From positions 2,072,743-2,136,742 of the forward strand of contig LS997567.1 in the NCBI GenBank assembly GCA_000469685.2: DNA of 64,000 nt, in the 5' to 3' direction. A program made the position numbers and the translations under genes. The stretch comes from Haemonchus contortus (Eukaryota; Nematoda; Chromadorea; Rhabditida; Trichostrongylidae). The notes under the pieces are model-generated. The model saw nothing but the letters and a program-made list of their open reading frames with translations. It did no database searches and was not told the origin of the DNA. This document shows, one piece after another, positions 31,731 to 45,119 of the stretch (its first letter is position 1; each line of letters starts with the position of its first letter).

Positions 31731-32015
31731 AGGGCAGAAGTGGTGGTAGGGGCAAGTGGGATAATCTGCATATCCCGGAGATAGAATCCCAGATCGAATT
31801 CGCCCGGACGAATCGAAGCTTCCACTATTCTGGGGTCGCTTGGTTGGTGATGGACTGTCTGAGGGAATAAGAGCCCTAACTCGCATATTAGCTGGCTACA
31901 GAAAGTCATTGTATAGGCCACATACATATTCAATCGCCACCACGATTCCGAATGGAAGTCACATGCGGGGTGCGTCCCGAAAACGGGATCAACACGCTAG
32001 AAGCTTTATCCTTTC
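31731..32015 (+). mobile_element. tRNA-derived SINE (family S), diverged
   Basis: Near full length: A-box-like GGTGGTAGGGGCAAGTGGG at the head, CTGGCTACAGAAAGTCATTG, TATAGGCCACATACATATTC, CCACGATTCCGAATGGAAGT, GTGCGTCCCGAAAACGGGAT and the GAAGCTTTATCCTTT tail. The B box is degraded. Confidence 0.75.
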
Positions 32016-33240
32016 ATTATTTACCACTGTTCAACGTTTATATGAGCAAGCTTGACTAGATTGCCAGTTACTTAGGTTCGACCTGATCCCAATGTCAGCC
32101 CGATCTAGAGGATTCTAGTACTCTTTTTAAAAGTGGTAACTGGGCTACATATAGCCAGAATTGGGCTCTTAAGAATGTTCTAGTCAAGAAACTTCATTGT
32201 ATTTTATTTTGTCGAGTTGTAAAATGAGACACCGTCCGCTTACCTTTCAAATGATTCATCTATCCGTCTATCCGTCGTGGTAATATGGCCGGTAAACTGC
32301 CCTAGTCAAGGTGTTCGTATGTCACATCGCATTACTACTTTACACACGACCTTACTTTGATTTACCGACAAGTTGTTCGTATGACTGTTACGCATTGTAC
32401 GGACCTCCGAAAAGGATCAAGCATAGCCTCCCGGAGATTGGTTCCGTCCCTAGGACGCCTAGGATTTTCTCCCACGGTAGGGTTTCCCTCACAGCTGCTT
32501 AACGTCCGGACGGGGGTCGACTGACCTGTGGGATAGGATAGCGGCAGAGGGTTACATGAAACAGCTCTATTCCAGAAATTATTGAATTGAACATCTCCCT
32601 AGTCATTATAACACGCTACCATACTCTCTCCCTTTGGCTCTCACGAACAGGGCCCCATCAGGGCTTGAGAATCGGAAGCAGGAGTGGGGATGTGGGGAAT
32701 TCGTGCAAAATATGAGCTATAAATTCCCAAACAAGTAATGGTAAGGTAAAGTTAGAGAATTGGTACGAACAAATATGAGGAATTCTTGCAAATTTGAGCG
32801 AAAAATCGACGTCGTTTCACTTGAGTTCCATCTATCAAGACCATAACAAATCTCCATTTCTAAGTAAGGTAAACTTGTTCTAGGGAAAGATGATTGCCCA
32901 ATTTTCTTAGGTTACAGTAACTGAAACTATTACCAGTTATTGTAGTCATGTTGAAGTGGAACGGTAGGATCATGTCCTGAGTGGAATGTAAGCAATTTTA
33001 GTTGATAGATTATTTTCATACGTTCAACGGTTCTCCTACATTCACCTGGTTCTCCCGGCTTGCTGCTGTTGTTCGTACTTTGGTGTCCTATGGAATTTTG
33101 TACTGGAAAATGTGATTGAGAACCCTATTCTTCGCGCCTGTTGCGTGACCTCCTTTCAACAATACCAATACCCCTGCTGGTGGTTTTTTTCAACGCCCGA
33201 TCGTTACGCGAGTTTCGAATTTCAACTGGGCGACTGACTG
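32016..33240. other. Intergenic, no supported feature
   Basis: Nothing beyond short chance frames seen. Confidence 0.4.
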
Positions 33241-33252
33241 GGTGTGTGTGTG

Positions 33253-33396
33253 TGTGTAAGGTGCGCAAGGTGCGTGAACATCCCCACTACGCCATCCCGC
33301 CACAACACACTGCGACGACAAGCTCCTCGACGACGAACTACAGGCCATCGGGATCATTTCGCCCGCCCCGGTCGACTTCTACCGCCACCGGTTACG
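33253..33396 (+). CDS. Candidate exon, Ser/Thr/Pro-rich product
   Basis: A G+C-rich frame after a GT run: REHPHYAIPPQHTATTSSST, then NYRPSGSFRPPRSTSTATGY, ending at a G|GTAAAT donor. Most third positions are C or G. The 5' border is uncertain (GTGTAAG or GCAAG acceptors are poor). The donor phase matches the small exon at 33992. Probably a disordered region of a larger protein. Confidence 0.4.
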
Positions 33397-33991
33397 GTAA
33401 ATCTTCCATATTTATTTTTGTTTGTTTCCTATAGAATCGTTACTTGACGTCTGAATTCCTCTTGATACCTCACTTGTCCGTTCGTTCCCTCGAGAAGTAG
33501 ACATTTATCGGCCTCTACTCTTACCTCAAGAATCGTAATCGATTTATTGATCAATTTCCAATCGATTTACTGCGCCTCTAATCTGTCACTTCCTCGAGTT
33601 GTCCGACTAACTGTCACGTCTATAGAAATCTTTGTTGAATAGACATCGTCTCAGACATGTCCTCGATAATAGCTGTTTTTACTGTTGTCTAAACTTTGTG
33701 AACTGCGCAAAACTGTGCAAGGAGATCCAATCATTTGATTACCCCCTTTTGGGTTGATAGGAGCGCTATTCTGACACATTGGCCGTGACTAGTAATCGAC
33801 ATGCCCCTTGTTGGGTTCACCAAAAGTGCATGCTGTAATGAACTTGACCAAATTTGATGTTTTCCCGATTTTTCTGAGTTCTTTTCTTATGTGCAGGTCC
33901 TGTAGTTCCCTGCGGATTGATGGTTCTGCCTAATACCTTCTTCTAGACTTTGATCTCACTGCTCCGACCGTTTCGTTTCGCTTGAGCTCAG

Positions 33992-34017
33992 GTCAGCCTA
34001 CTTCAAGGGAACGGTTG
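33992..34017 (+). CDS. Candidate 26-base micro-exon continuing 33253-33396
   Basis: Follows GCTCAG and is followed by GTAAGA. In the phase set by the previous donor it reads G-QPTSRERL. Small size makes this tentative. Confidence 0.3.
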
Positions 34018-36702
34018 GTAAGAAAGGTGAAGTCACAGTTCACAATAATTTCAGGTTATCTAGTTTTGAATGAGAATTGTACCTGATAGTTCAGAACGTT
34101 GCAAAAGTGGCGAAGAAAACGCAAAAAACCGGCGTTTTCAGTGAAATATAAGGCCTAAAAAATAAGTAAAATCAGGTAATGGACGAGATTTTAACGGAAA
34201 AAAAGCTGCATGAACGGATCATTTGTACGAGCTGTTCGAATGCGCGCGCCATTGGATATAGCTGACTGCAGTACGCTGCCTGCGTGCGAGGTGTGGGTCC
34301 TGCTGTGAATGGTGCAACCTCTACAGCTTTAACAACGCTTAACAACTGTCCACCTCGGATGTGTATGTCGGCTAAGCCGGTCTTGTGGCCCTCATTAGCC
34401 CTATCTTGTCCGGTTTTCGATCCGACAGTGTCCCTCAGGCTATCCTTGAGGGTGACAGATTCATTCTAGGGAAGAATCTCAGTGAACTGTGATTTTAAGA
34501 GCGCTGCAGTAATTTGGGCAGTATTACTCTCCCATTTTGATCATACGTTTGTTGGCGTTTGCGGCAGCTTTCTGGCCCTCATAATCGGCTCGATGAATGC
34601 GCACTGGATCAGCTTCAAAAGAAAATTATCACAATTTCATTACTTCGCTAGCTGTTACAGTAAAACTTAGGTCTGTTATGGGAAAATCATTTCATCTCAC
34701 AAGCTTATTCCTATTGATTCACGAAAAGGGGGATAAGTCACAGCAGTCTACCATCCCTTGCGCTGGCCGTTATAAGTTTCCGTGAACGATTCCAGGATCT
34801 GTGGCCGATTATGAGGGTCAGAAATTGGCAGACCGGAAGTTCCTAGAAAGGGAGCGTAAGCAATTGTCTTTCCCAAGGCCCATCAATTCTCATTGCGGCA
34901 GAAATCTCCCAACAATCGGTTCGAAGTGCCCTAATGAGATGGGCTAGGAACGACTTGGTGCATCTTCTGTGAGGTGTCACTGTGTTCGTCATAGACAGGA
35001 TGGAAGTGTTGAGGGGGTGCGATAGAAAAAGGAAGGCCGGTAGAATGCAGAGCTTTATTCACAGGAAACACGAGCTAAACGTGCTAAAATTGAATCGGAA
35101 CCAAACTGCTCAACTGAGAAGGCTCGAGAGGGAAGTTTGGATTCTCTGCACATCCTAGATCGTTTTTCACTCAGTGAAATTTCATTGTCGCACCGGAAGT
35201 CCCGCGTGCCTGAAAGCGTAAGCAGTCGTCTAATCGATAAACTGTCGACACACAGTAGTCGCATTTATCTTTTCTAGCAATTTCATTCGTGAATTGGTCA
35301 CGTTATTCTCTCGAAACACAAGCGATATGAATCCTTGACGAGGGCGTAAGCTAGCTTCAGTGAATCCACCGGCGGTCGACCTTTCCAACGCTCGTTCCGC
35401 TTACTTACCCTTCACTTGTAACGTGGTTGTTTTTAGTTTACCTACCTGTTTACCTACCTATTTACCTACCTGTTGGCTTACCTGTTCAGTTTACCTACCT
35501 AGTTTCCTACCTGGAACCTCTGTTTGAAGGAGTCACAGTACTCAAGGATTTTATTCATAACCAGAAACTTCAACTATTCCTTGTGACTGAATGGGTGCTT
35601 ATCCCTTTCAGTGTTTTTTCTCTCAGCCTTAGTCTAGAAGTGCTCTGTTTGCTCTGATTCCAATGGGATATCGTGTTCGGCGATCCAGGGGCTTCAATTC
35701 GCTTCATTTGAAGTTATTCTTCCCACATTGCTTTCCTCATATAAATAGTTGTTCCCTGAAGTTACCCTCCTGTCAGTATGGCATGCAATCCCGTACAGAA
35801 GTGCAATTTTGGTTCCTGTACTGATTAGCATAATGCTGGTAATTCTTAAGCTACCCGAAGTAACCAGCTAACAAGCCAGGCATCGTTCTTACTACCTCAA
35901 ATCATTTCCTCTCTTCTCCGACAACTCAAAACAGGAATTCGGGTGGTTGCAGCGCGACTCTGCAGATAGGTTCTCATTCCACGATTAATATCACGGAAGA
36001 CCGGTCGTGTTGCCGTTTCAAGCGCTTTTCTAATCTTGAAAACATCTTGAAGAGGGGAATGCGATCGCACTCTTTTCGTGGGCACACGTCCTGTTACGGA
36101 ACTGCTGTCTGGAACAAGGGATACGCTGTTATTTGATTCGAAACACTAAAAAACTGAAACCGTGTCCGATTCAGTTTGACTGTACAGATTCCTCCATGTT
36201 CAGACAAGAGCGAACCCAAAGATTAATGAGTTTGTGGGATTTACGTAACCTTGAAGGAGTTTCAGTTCGGGTACTGACGTCCACCCGAGCTCCCAGTCAT
36301 ATACCCATATGTGTAGGTACCACGGTGTACATATGTCGCAATGTTGACTAGACCGTTCAAAAACTGAACGCACAACAGGTTCACATAGTTCAGTACCAGT
36401 ACTCGATGGAACTACTGTCTTCCTTTTTATCGAATCCTCCAGTTCAGTCCCTGCTGTCAACATTTTCACAGGTTCCTCTTCCAATACAGTGTTTTTGGAA
36501 CTTTAAACGACTATTTTCTGAAACAGTAGCGTGCTGTCTATTTGACCTGTACGATTACTGTACAACTGTGGTAACTATTATATCAGTTACGGTAAAGTTA
36601 CATCAAGCTGCAGGACAGAACCTCGGACTATCCACAGTGATCATCTAAGCTCAAACACCCGGACCACTGCTCCTCCCTGTTGTTGTGTCTCTCCCGCTTC
36701 AG
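34018..36702. other. Intergenic or intronic
   Basis: Apart from the TTTACCTACC array at 35436-35513 I see no supported feature. Confidence 0.4.
35436..35513. repeat. TTTACCTACC minisatellite
   Basis: Six imperfect units of about 8-14 bases built on TTTACCTACCTG. Confidence 0.85.
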
Positions 36703-36855
36703 ATAACCATCGACAATAGATCAAAACTGTTTTATTTCGAGTCAACTGTCAACAGGCCTTGCCAGATATCTTATCCGGAACTTGTTGTAGGATTTGTGGG
36801 AAGTGTTCTAATGACTATCGGATTGCATGTGTCACAGTGGAACGGAGCAAAAATA
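36703..36855 (+). CDS. Candidate exon with a membrane-like segment
   Basis: Starts after a strong TCCCGCTTCAG and ends at GTAAGA. The 51 codons are open in phase 0 on both sides: ITIDNRSKLFYFESTVNRPC, then ISYPELVVGFVGSVLMTIGL with a probable transmembrane helix. No family recognised. Confidence 0.4.
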
Positions 36856-36920
36856 GTAAGATTCTTTACCGTGTTCGTTACGTTCCCCCCTGAAGGATTG
36901 GGTCCTGATTGGAATTCGAA

Positions 36921-37204
36921 GTACCGGAGCCGATGCGAGGTTTCACAGACTTGCCTAATATCCTAGTTGAAAGATTGATGTCTTTATCGAACTTTTCACC
37001 AGTCTCATCAAATTCAATGGAATTTCGGCGAGAGATTGTCAAAGAAATTGAAAAATGGAATGTTCACGTCAGCAAGACGTGGAAAAGACGTTGGGTCTGG
37101 TTTGGTGAAACTGTGATTAATGGAACATGCCCTAATTCAACAGAGTCTTATCGATTGCCCTGTAGATTACGGTCAACCTTTGTCAATGTAGGGATCATTA
37201 CTTG
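36921..37204 (+). CDS. Candidate coding segment downstream of 36703-36855
   Basis: An open frame of about 95 codons, EVPEPMRGFTDLPNILVERL, EFRREIVKEIEKWNVHVSKT, WKRRWVWFGETVINGTC, ending at a TGA at 37202. Composition looks coding, but no good acceptor joins it in phase to the previous exon. Confidence 0.25.
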
Positions 37205-39998
37205 ATTGTGAAGGTAATGTTGTAGTTGGGCGATTACGTAGGCTATAGCCACGTCATCTATAGGTTCACGTGCAGTCATGATGGCTGAAAAACTATTGAC
37301 AGACATCGTGATAACGTCAGGTCCCTAACCGCTCCGCGGCCGCCCGCATCTAATCCGCATAGTATAGCCTTCCAGTGAAGCGCATGTCTTTCAGCATGGG
37401 AGGCATTTTTGTCGTTTTTTTTTTCAAACCATTTTCAAAACTCAGATGTTATTCGGTGGTAAAATCAGTTCCGATTTGATGTCTTTCTGATTTGTTCACA
37501 CAATGGGAATGTGTGAAAATCTTTGAATATTAAGGTGATAAGAAGTAATTGAATTGCAATTTTTGGGGAACGAATCATTCCGCTGTGCCTTTCTCACAGA
37601 AGTTTACATTCTCATAACTTATTGAATGAAGTATCTTATTTCTTTACAAAACCAAGGGTCTCTCAGCTATCGAATTATGGATGGGATTGATATACATAAG
37701 CATGTGAATTGAATATAACCCAGTGATTTTGTTACCCCTTCCCTAGAACCTCCTTAAAATGGGGCCAGACTTAGCAGGTGAATTGAAGAAGTCTGTAAGT
37801 TGATTGAAGGTAATTCAGGATCTTATCCAGAGCTGTATTGATCGAAATTGATTCTAATAGTAAGCCTCTAAAGCAGTACAAGGTAAAGACTAGGCTGCGG
37901 GTTAGGAATCTGGAAGTCATTGACCATAATCTGCTAATATCCTTAGGCTGTGTGGTCGTAAACCACAGTCTAGTCCCTTGAGACATACTTTTTGCCTGTT
38001 ACCGACGTCGCACCTTTAAATTGGTCAAGTCGAGCTCATTGAAGTCGTCAGCCGTTTAGTTTATGAATTCTGAAGGATAGATAGGTAGGTTGGTAAAGGA
38101 GCACCCTTGGGGAGAGCTTTCTCTTTCTCTCCTTCCGCTCCGGTTGAGGTTATCCCGCTTAGTGATGGCTCATGAACTGTTACCATCTAATTTTGCCGCG
38201 GTGCATATCCGGGACCAACCATACACTCCTACCTTGCCGATTAACTGCTCACGATTGTTCGGTTAAGCTGCTCCAGGGACAATATGGGGACTGTGGAGTT
38301 GGACTGTGTGTGTGGCTTCCCGAAAATGTTGGAATTTACCATGCGCGACCATATTTGATAGCGATGTACATCTCCTTCCCGTCCTATCGATGGGACGGCA
38401 CCTTCTCTTGTTCTATGCAGGTTCCCGGTTATTTATTGAGTTGTTGTCATGTTAAGTCATGTTTGGGGGGCCGTGGGTTCGATCGGTAACACCAACTAAG
38501 AGATGAGTCTGTAGATGAAGTCTATAGGTAGGTAGCATCCCGTGATAGACGGCTTACGTTTCATCGTTATCATCAAAGAGGATCCCATCCATCGATGTGA
38601 TTGTGTGTGGCTGGTATACGGATTCGTTGAGAATTGTATGCTCCTGTCACTTGATGTCGCCAGAAGAACTAGACCGTGGAAAGCAATTGGAAGAGAGCCG
38701 TTCTCGGTTGTGAACACGCCGACGTTTGTTGGCCGTCCCCATCCGTTCAATCATTCGATCGTGTACGCGTCAGTAGTGATCACATTCAGATATACACATT
38801 AACGTTATTTGCAGTAGAGGGGCTGCTACTGGTACGTAACGATAGGCTTCTTTAACATGATTGCCCCTCGAAAACCCTTCGTTTATTGCCTTCTGATTCA
38901 GTAAGAACCATAGTACAAGTTGTTCTACTCTACTGTTCTTCGCCACGACCTTAGGATAACGAGTAGAGTGAATGTCTTCGCATTTATGACCCTCTTCAAG
39001 TGATACTGGCAAGTAGCGGAATCGCTTACTCGAAGTGGGGCACACCTTCCCCGAGCAGTCGACTCGAGCACAGGAAAACGATTAGGCACTGAAACTTCCG
39101 CTGGGTGGAAATTCTCCTGATCCAATTACAAACTGTCCGTCATGATTGAATAGCTAGAGCTGAGTAATCGGGAATTCGTGCGAACACATTCGAGTCGGTC
39201 CACGATTCAGACCCATTCAACACAATGCAGCTCATCTGTAGTCGACCGTAGTCGTCGTTTTGCAGCATCCATTGTCCGCCGCCGCCGCCACCGCCGCCTT
39301 TTCCACTAATAGAATCGTCTAGCAAATTGCTATTGTAACAATGCCACACGATGGTATGTCTTCTGTGATGTGATGTGTTCTGTACGTGTTCCATTCGGGA
39401 TGTACATGCACTTGTCCGACATAAGAAAGTCGAAAACTCGTCCATTTCCTCTTTGGCCATCATGTCACTACGACAGCCTTGGAAAACTCGTCAACGTTAG
39501 AGTGTCGTTTTTCTGTTGTGACGCAACTATGTGAAGGTTTTGTTTAGGATTACTGTAAAGGGGTATGTAGTGTAGAGCTGAATGTTGTAGAAGTTGGTGG
39601 GAATGAGTCATACCAAAGAGTGCAAGCGTTTCACGTAGACTAGAGAAGAACTTCGACGATGTTATGAGTTTCGGAACACTGCGGTCTTCGTGACGTCGAA
39701 ACACCGTCCGCTAGATTGGTCAGCAAGGCCATCTTGCGGACGGCCGTTACTTTTTCCCCGTTACACAGTAAAGAAACTTTCGGAAACTGTGTAGGGTCAA
39801 GATTCTGTGTCACACAGTTTATCGCTTGCAACAGTTCAGTTATGCAGCTCGGTCATAGAATTTTGTTACAGTGTAAGGTCTCTGTCTCAATGAATCTTTC
39901 TCCGGCGTGCGCCACGCATCTTACTTTCACTCGCGATAGTTTCGACTTGAAAATCTGTCACTGGCTTCTCATAGTCATGGGATACGTGTATTTTATGG
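37205..39998. other. Intergenic, with a CCG run
   Basis: A CCGCCGCCGCCGCCACCGCC tract lies at 39278-39297. Frames at 38172-38802 are open on both strands without family features. Confidence 0.4.
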
Positions 39999-40085
39999 TC
40001 TTCTATGGCCCTGAAGGGATGGAAGCCCTATTGGTTGGCTAGGTTTCATCCGGAATTCAGTCCACGGATCGTGCGCGTGCTAACA
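39999..40085 (-). mobile_element. SINE family S fragment
   Basis: GAAGGGATGGAAGCCCTATTGGTTGGC and TCCGGAATTCAGTCCACGGATCGTGCG-like sequence parallels the B-box region of the 16779-16940 copy. Confidence 0.55.
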
Positions 40086-42689
40086 GCGCCCCAAGCCACT
40101 AACCCGTCTTTGGAATCAGTTCAGGGCGCGAATCTGACGCGTGCGGCGAACGACACACTAGCGTCGTGAGCGTTTTGGCGCTTTTCTACTGTCCCTGTAT
40201 AGATAAGCTCCGCAAGTTCGCTGTTCGCGGCATGCATCTTACATATAAGCGATGCCGCAACCTGACTTAACGACACACCCGTGGCTGCTGACTAACGTTT
40301 CTGATTTAACAAGTCAGCTCTTATGTTTCGAGGTGAATGAAAATGTTTGAGAGTTCAAAATGTCGTCCACTCGCTTAGAGCTGGTTCATGTCGTTTTGAA
40401 ATGGGAATCGATAGCGTCGCGTACTAATCTAATCCCATTACTAGTTGTGTAACAATATGAAATACTTCTTAAACACCCTGGAAATGTTTTGAGAAAATCA
40501 CTTCCAGCGTACTTCTTTTTAGACTTTAACTTGGTGAAACTTCTCGCTCGAAAGTGTCTGCTGTGCTGAAAGCTGGAGTTCATGCTCTTTTGCCGGTCCG
40601 AAAGATACAAGTTGCGATGTTCCCTCCCTGAAATCCCTCTAGCAGCAAACTGAAACGGCATCAGATTCGGCAACGAAGCTTACTACCCCAGAAAAATGAC
40701 GGGATGGGATAACTGGTAGCTTCAGAAAATCTCGGCTCGAGCAAGTCGACTTACTGGTTTAAGTAAGCTTTTCAAAGGATGAAATTTTGAAGGTCCAATT
40801 CATAGTCGACAAACTTTCATCCAACTACAATCTGTTGAATAGAAAACTGGCCGTAAGTTTGCTGACTATCGTTGCCGTTCTTCAGGTTTCAAAGGCTGTT
40901 CTGTCTGTCATCGTCCTTTCATGTGGTGATGACTTGGCATTGAGATTCCATCGCTACCAGTAGCAAAAGAGGGATGGAATGGGTTTTCTACCAACCGCTC
41001 GTCTCTTCAGACCGGTTCAAGTGTGCAGCATATGATGTCGCTATTCGTAACGAATCCTTCAGTTCCTCATTTGCATTTCAGCTTCAGTGGAATAGCTTAA
41101 ATGTCGTCTGGTTTGGAAAAAAAAAACTTCAAGCACTCCGCTCGCACTTTGACTCATGAAATTTCCTCTCACCTCGCTGCACTTCCAAGTTTTGACATGC
41201 GAAAATTTCCTTCGAGAAAAAATTGTAGCTTATAGGATTTTCCCGGTTAGCATTTTCGCCCAGACGGGATGGAGCAACGATCGAGGTACTAGGCATTTGG
41301 ATAAGTCATGATAAATGCTTTACTAGGAATGGACGTATTTCGCTCGAATCACCAATACTGTTCACTCTTAGAACAGGTAGTTGACTAGTAGACAGCAATA
41401 TTGAGAAGTACATCGCCTGACCTTGGTCATCAGGACAAGTACGTGTGCAGATTCAAATGCTGCTGTGATTCGCGGTGCAACCCGAGTACGTGGCTCATTC
41501 TTTTACGGGGTGACAGAATTAAACGCTCCATCCTTCCATAATGAATTTTTCTTAAAACGTCACGGCTTCGTGCAACTTCGAAAACATGGAGAAGCAAATT
41601 AATTTCTGGCGATAGTAAGATGGTAGTAAGTAGCCGCAGTTGTGAGGCTATTGCAGCTGTTCCATTTGGGGCGATATTGGAAGGAGGGTAATACCTAGAT
41701 AAAGGGGGTAACACCACCAACGCCAAAGTTAGACGCCAAGACTGAGATGTATTAGCTTAGAGATAGTTACTGGAGACTGCGATATGGGAGTAGCAGTACT
41801 GTTTAATTGAAAAGGTCTTTGCCCTGATGCTCATTGACCCTCCTTGGCCCTTTTCCCGCAGATAAGGAACTTTTTTGACACGTTTTCCGACCTTGGAAAT
41901 GGCTTTTTGTCTAAGGATCAAGAAGCTAACAGCTTGGGTGTTTAGGGATCAGATGAAAGCTCCCGCCCTTAAGGGCCTTTTTTTCGATACCATCCGATTT
42001 CTCGGGACAGATTTTAGGAAATACCACTTCTCGAAAAGGATGAGAGCAGCCATGTCACTCCGGACAGAGCGGCAGTTCTGCGCCTGCTAATTTTCTAAGA
42101 CGAAGAACCGTGTTCATCAAAGTTCTCATCAACGGGGGTTACTTACAAAGTAGCTGTATGACAAACCGGTTTCTGTGCTTCTAACGTTAGTCTCCAATAT
42201 ACTCATTAACCCTTCATTCTTGTCGTCTAACAATAAGTCGTATGTCATTACACCCGCCATAAGATGTCATTGCCAAACTCCATGCCTAACCTTTTTCCCC
42301 CAACCCAGCTTCAGTTCTGAAAACCGACCACCTTGTACGGCACCGATACTGCTGATTGATGACAGTCTGAGTATCATCGAGGGAACTTTTAATCTTTTTC
42401 TATTTCTGCTCTTCCCGTATTTCTTTTCTACCGTAATCCGTCACGTTCCAGTCACTTTCTTATGCTGCTCCTTGGGCGTTCCACCTATTGAACCTTACAT
42501 CATATTAAAGCAGTAATTCTATGCACACATGCCAGAGACTGGTGTAAAGGAAAGGATGAAAAAGCGTTTTCCGAAAGAAACCATCCAGCAGGCGCAACGA
42601 GTTCGACTCACGCTCGGGTAGGTTCTCTATTACATTTGGAAGCCTCTTCAGTGCAGGATGGGAATGATACCAGCCGAATCTCTTAGGAA
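40086..42689. other. Intergenic, no supported feature
   Basis: A G+C-rich stretch at 40100-40245 with GCGGCATGCATC vaguely recalls MITE-A ends. Otherwise nothing is recognised. Confidence 0.35.
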
Positions 42690-43090
42690 GGAGATGAAGC
42701 TTCGGGGATGGAGTAGGTTCCAATCCCTTCACTGATGGGCTCATGTACCACTCGTCTCCAACCGTTCACGTCAGAAGCCAGTGTAGCTCGTTCCTTCGAA
42801 AATTTTGCCGTCAGGCAGACACCGATGTCAGGTCCTCGTGTACTTTGACGGTCCGCGAGATCAGCCCGTCCTCGTTTGGAAGTCACCCCGAAGTAGCACT
42901 CGCTGACCTGTCGGGTTTATAGGAAACGCGGCAGATTTAATGACTTCATCACTTCAGGATCCTTCAGGCTAAGGAATAGTACCGAAGACGTCTTCTTCAC
43001 AACGCGTAGGATGAAGTGACCGCACAGCTCACACAGCGTAAGCACTGCTCAGGTATCTGAGGTGTATGTTAAGGCCGGAAGAGCTGCAGA
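42690..43090 (-). pseudogene. Possible degraded RTE-type reverse transcriptase tail
   Basis: Minus-strand pieces LPALTYTSDT (near 43060), then ATLASDVNGWRRVVHEP (near 42760-42800), recall VLPALTYASETW and the [11 protein letters not shown] block of the RTE copy at 15124-16001, in the right order and spacing but with stops and frame changes between. Confidence 0.4.
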
Positions 43091-45119
43091 AGTGGAAAGG
43101 AAGGAAGACCGGAGATTCTCCGCCTTCTCCGCTAACCTTGCGAATTACTAGATTGCTCCCAGACCTCTGGAGATGCACGTGGCTGGGCCACTGGGAGATT
43201 TCATGGGAGCATCAGGAACCAATCATTTTCATATGGGTTTCGTTTTGATTTCTCTGAACTGATCCTTCCTTATAGGAATGACAATTTAGAATCGTTCTGA
43301 CAATGGAATGTTTGACGTTGATTACCACATCCCCTAGCAGGTTGGTTCTTGTAGAGGAACATTGCTAGCGTCCGATGATGAAGAAGTGGAGCCTGGATCG
43401 GGTTTGATAGCATCGGTTCCACCAGAACGTTGCTGAACGCTGCAAAAGAACACCGGACGGCGGCGGCCGAACGTTTCACATAATCGGAACCGAACATCAT
43501 GAATTCCAGTCCAGTAACAAAACCAAACCGCATCACATTCCTTCCTTTATAACATGGCATAACATTAGGTAAAAATAGCGCTAGATTCGTAGGGGAAACA
43601 AGTTTCCACTAAGATGATTGCCAAGGCCTTTGCATTACAATTGTGACTTTCAGAAAACTAGTAGGAGCTTGGAAAAGACAGATTCCTACCAGGGATAGGC
43701 TATTTGTCTCTTCACAGATCTCCGTCTGCTGTTTATTCCTTGTTTTTCGAAGGTAACCTTCAGGTCCGTTCGTCATTCTCCGACAAAGTTAAGATGATCG
43801 TGTTCAGGTTACCGCAGCAGGTATCCTCTTAAGTACTTCACATCAGCATATACATGAAATTTCTTCACCAACTCCTAATCTGGGGCCTAATGCGGGATAG
43901 GGAAATTACCGTGATCGATGGATTCAACGGGATCACCACTCACACATGCTTACGATTCAGCAAGAGTACCTATTCGTTCGAATAGAGCACTTGACTCTCA
44001 GTCAGGATCATGTCAAAGAGTGTCCTCTTCTTACGAGCGTCTGCCCCTTTTTGTGCAGGGACCTGTGACGTCCCGTCGGCGTACAAAACGGCGTTTTACC
44101 ACTCTCCCAGACAGGTCTAGGTACCAATTCACCAAAGAGATGACTTCGTTCATCGTGGCGAAATTTGAGCCGAGATTTAATCCTCGTGATATCCATCCGC
44201 TGGTGGCGCTCCTCTTTTATTTTTACTCTTGAAGCACCACTGAAGAACTTGAGTACACCCATGTGAGGGTGATCAACTGTGTTATTTCACTAGAGCTAAG
44301 AAGATCCTGGTGAACATCCCTTCTTGTACCCAGCGGTAGTTTGGTACATCGCTGTACGAGCAATCTGTTTGTCTTTCTCGTCGCTTCTTCAAATGCGCCA
44401 TGCCTCCGACTCCCATGCAGGAAAGTGAGCGTGATCGGGCATAGATTGCAATGGGTGCCTCGTAGAAATTGAATTCTGTATTTCTGTGTTAAAAAATTCG
44501 GGCGGAGCAAACACCATTCGTGAAAAACTACTTTTTGTAGGGCGCTGATGTTTTTCAATACATAAGCCTATTAGGTCAGTATTACGGTCAGCTGTTCGAA
44601 AAAATGGCTTCCTAACTGTTAATCTTATTCTTCTTGTAACAATGTACGAACCCTTTGCAGCAGGGTCTTATTAAGGTCACACTTATCCATTGAAAAGGGC
44701 GATTGAAGTGATTCAGATCGTAATCGTGAGCCGCAAGAGCTGGTTGCTCAATGAAGTAAGCCAAATTAAATCGAAAGGAGTTACAAACTTTTAACAAAAG
44801 GCTGGCATCAAGAAAGAGTGGCAAGTAATGTGTAAGAGTAAAGTTGTATCGTAGTGTGTATTGTCGCCATTTTTCTTCTTTTATTGTCGAAAATCGATAT
44901 CGACTGGCTCTTTGCTAGGAGTATTTATCAGGCCCATAATCGAATTACTGGGATGATACTTGATTTTGTTGATACGCACGAACCTAGCTGAACGCCGTCT
45001 CGAATCCAATTTTCTCTCTTCAACCTTTGACTTGTACTAGAAGCTGCCTACCAGTAGCTGCCGAATCACAAGCGCTATATATCTTAAACTTGTTCTGTCC
45101 TTATAACTAGCTAGGGTAA
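43091..45119. other. Intergenic with a SINE remnant at 44080-44142
   Basis: At 44080-44142 (minus) GTACAAAACGGCGTTTTACC, CTCCCAGACAGGTCTAG and GTACCAATTCACC match the SINE body. The rest holds only unrecognised short frames. Confidence 0.45.

Noticed and set aside
38440..38490. GGGTTCGATCGG as a tRNA or SINE B box
   Set aside because: No matching A box or SINE body nearby.
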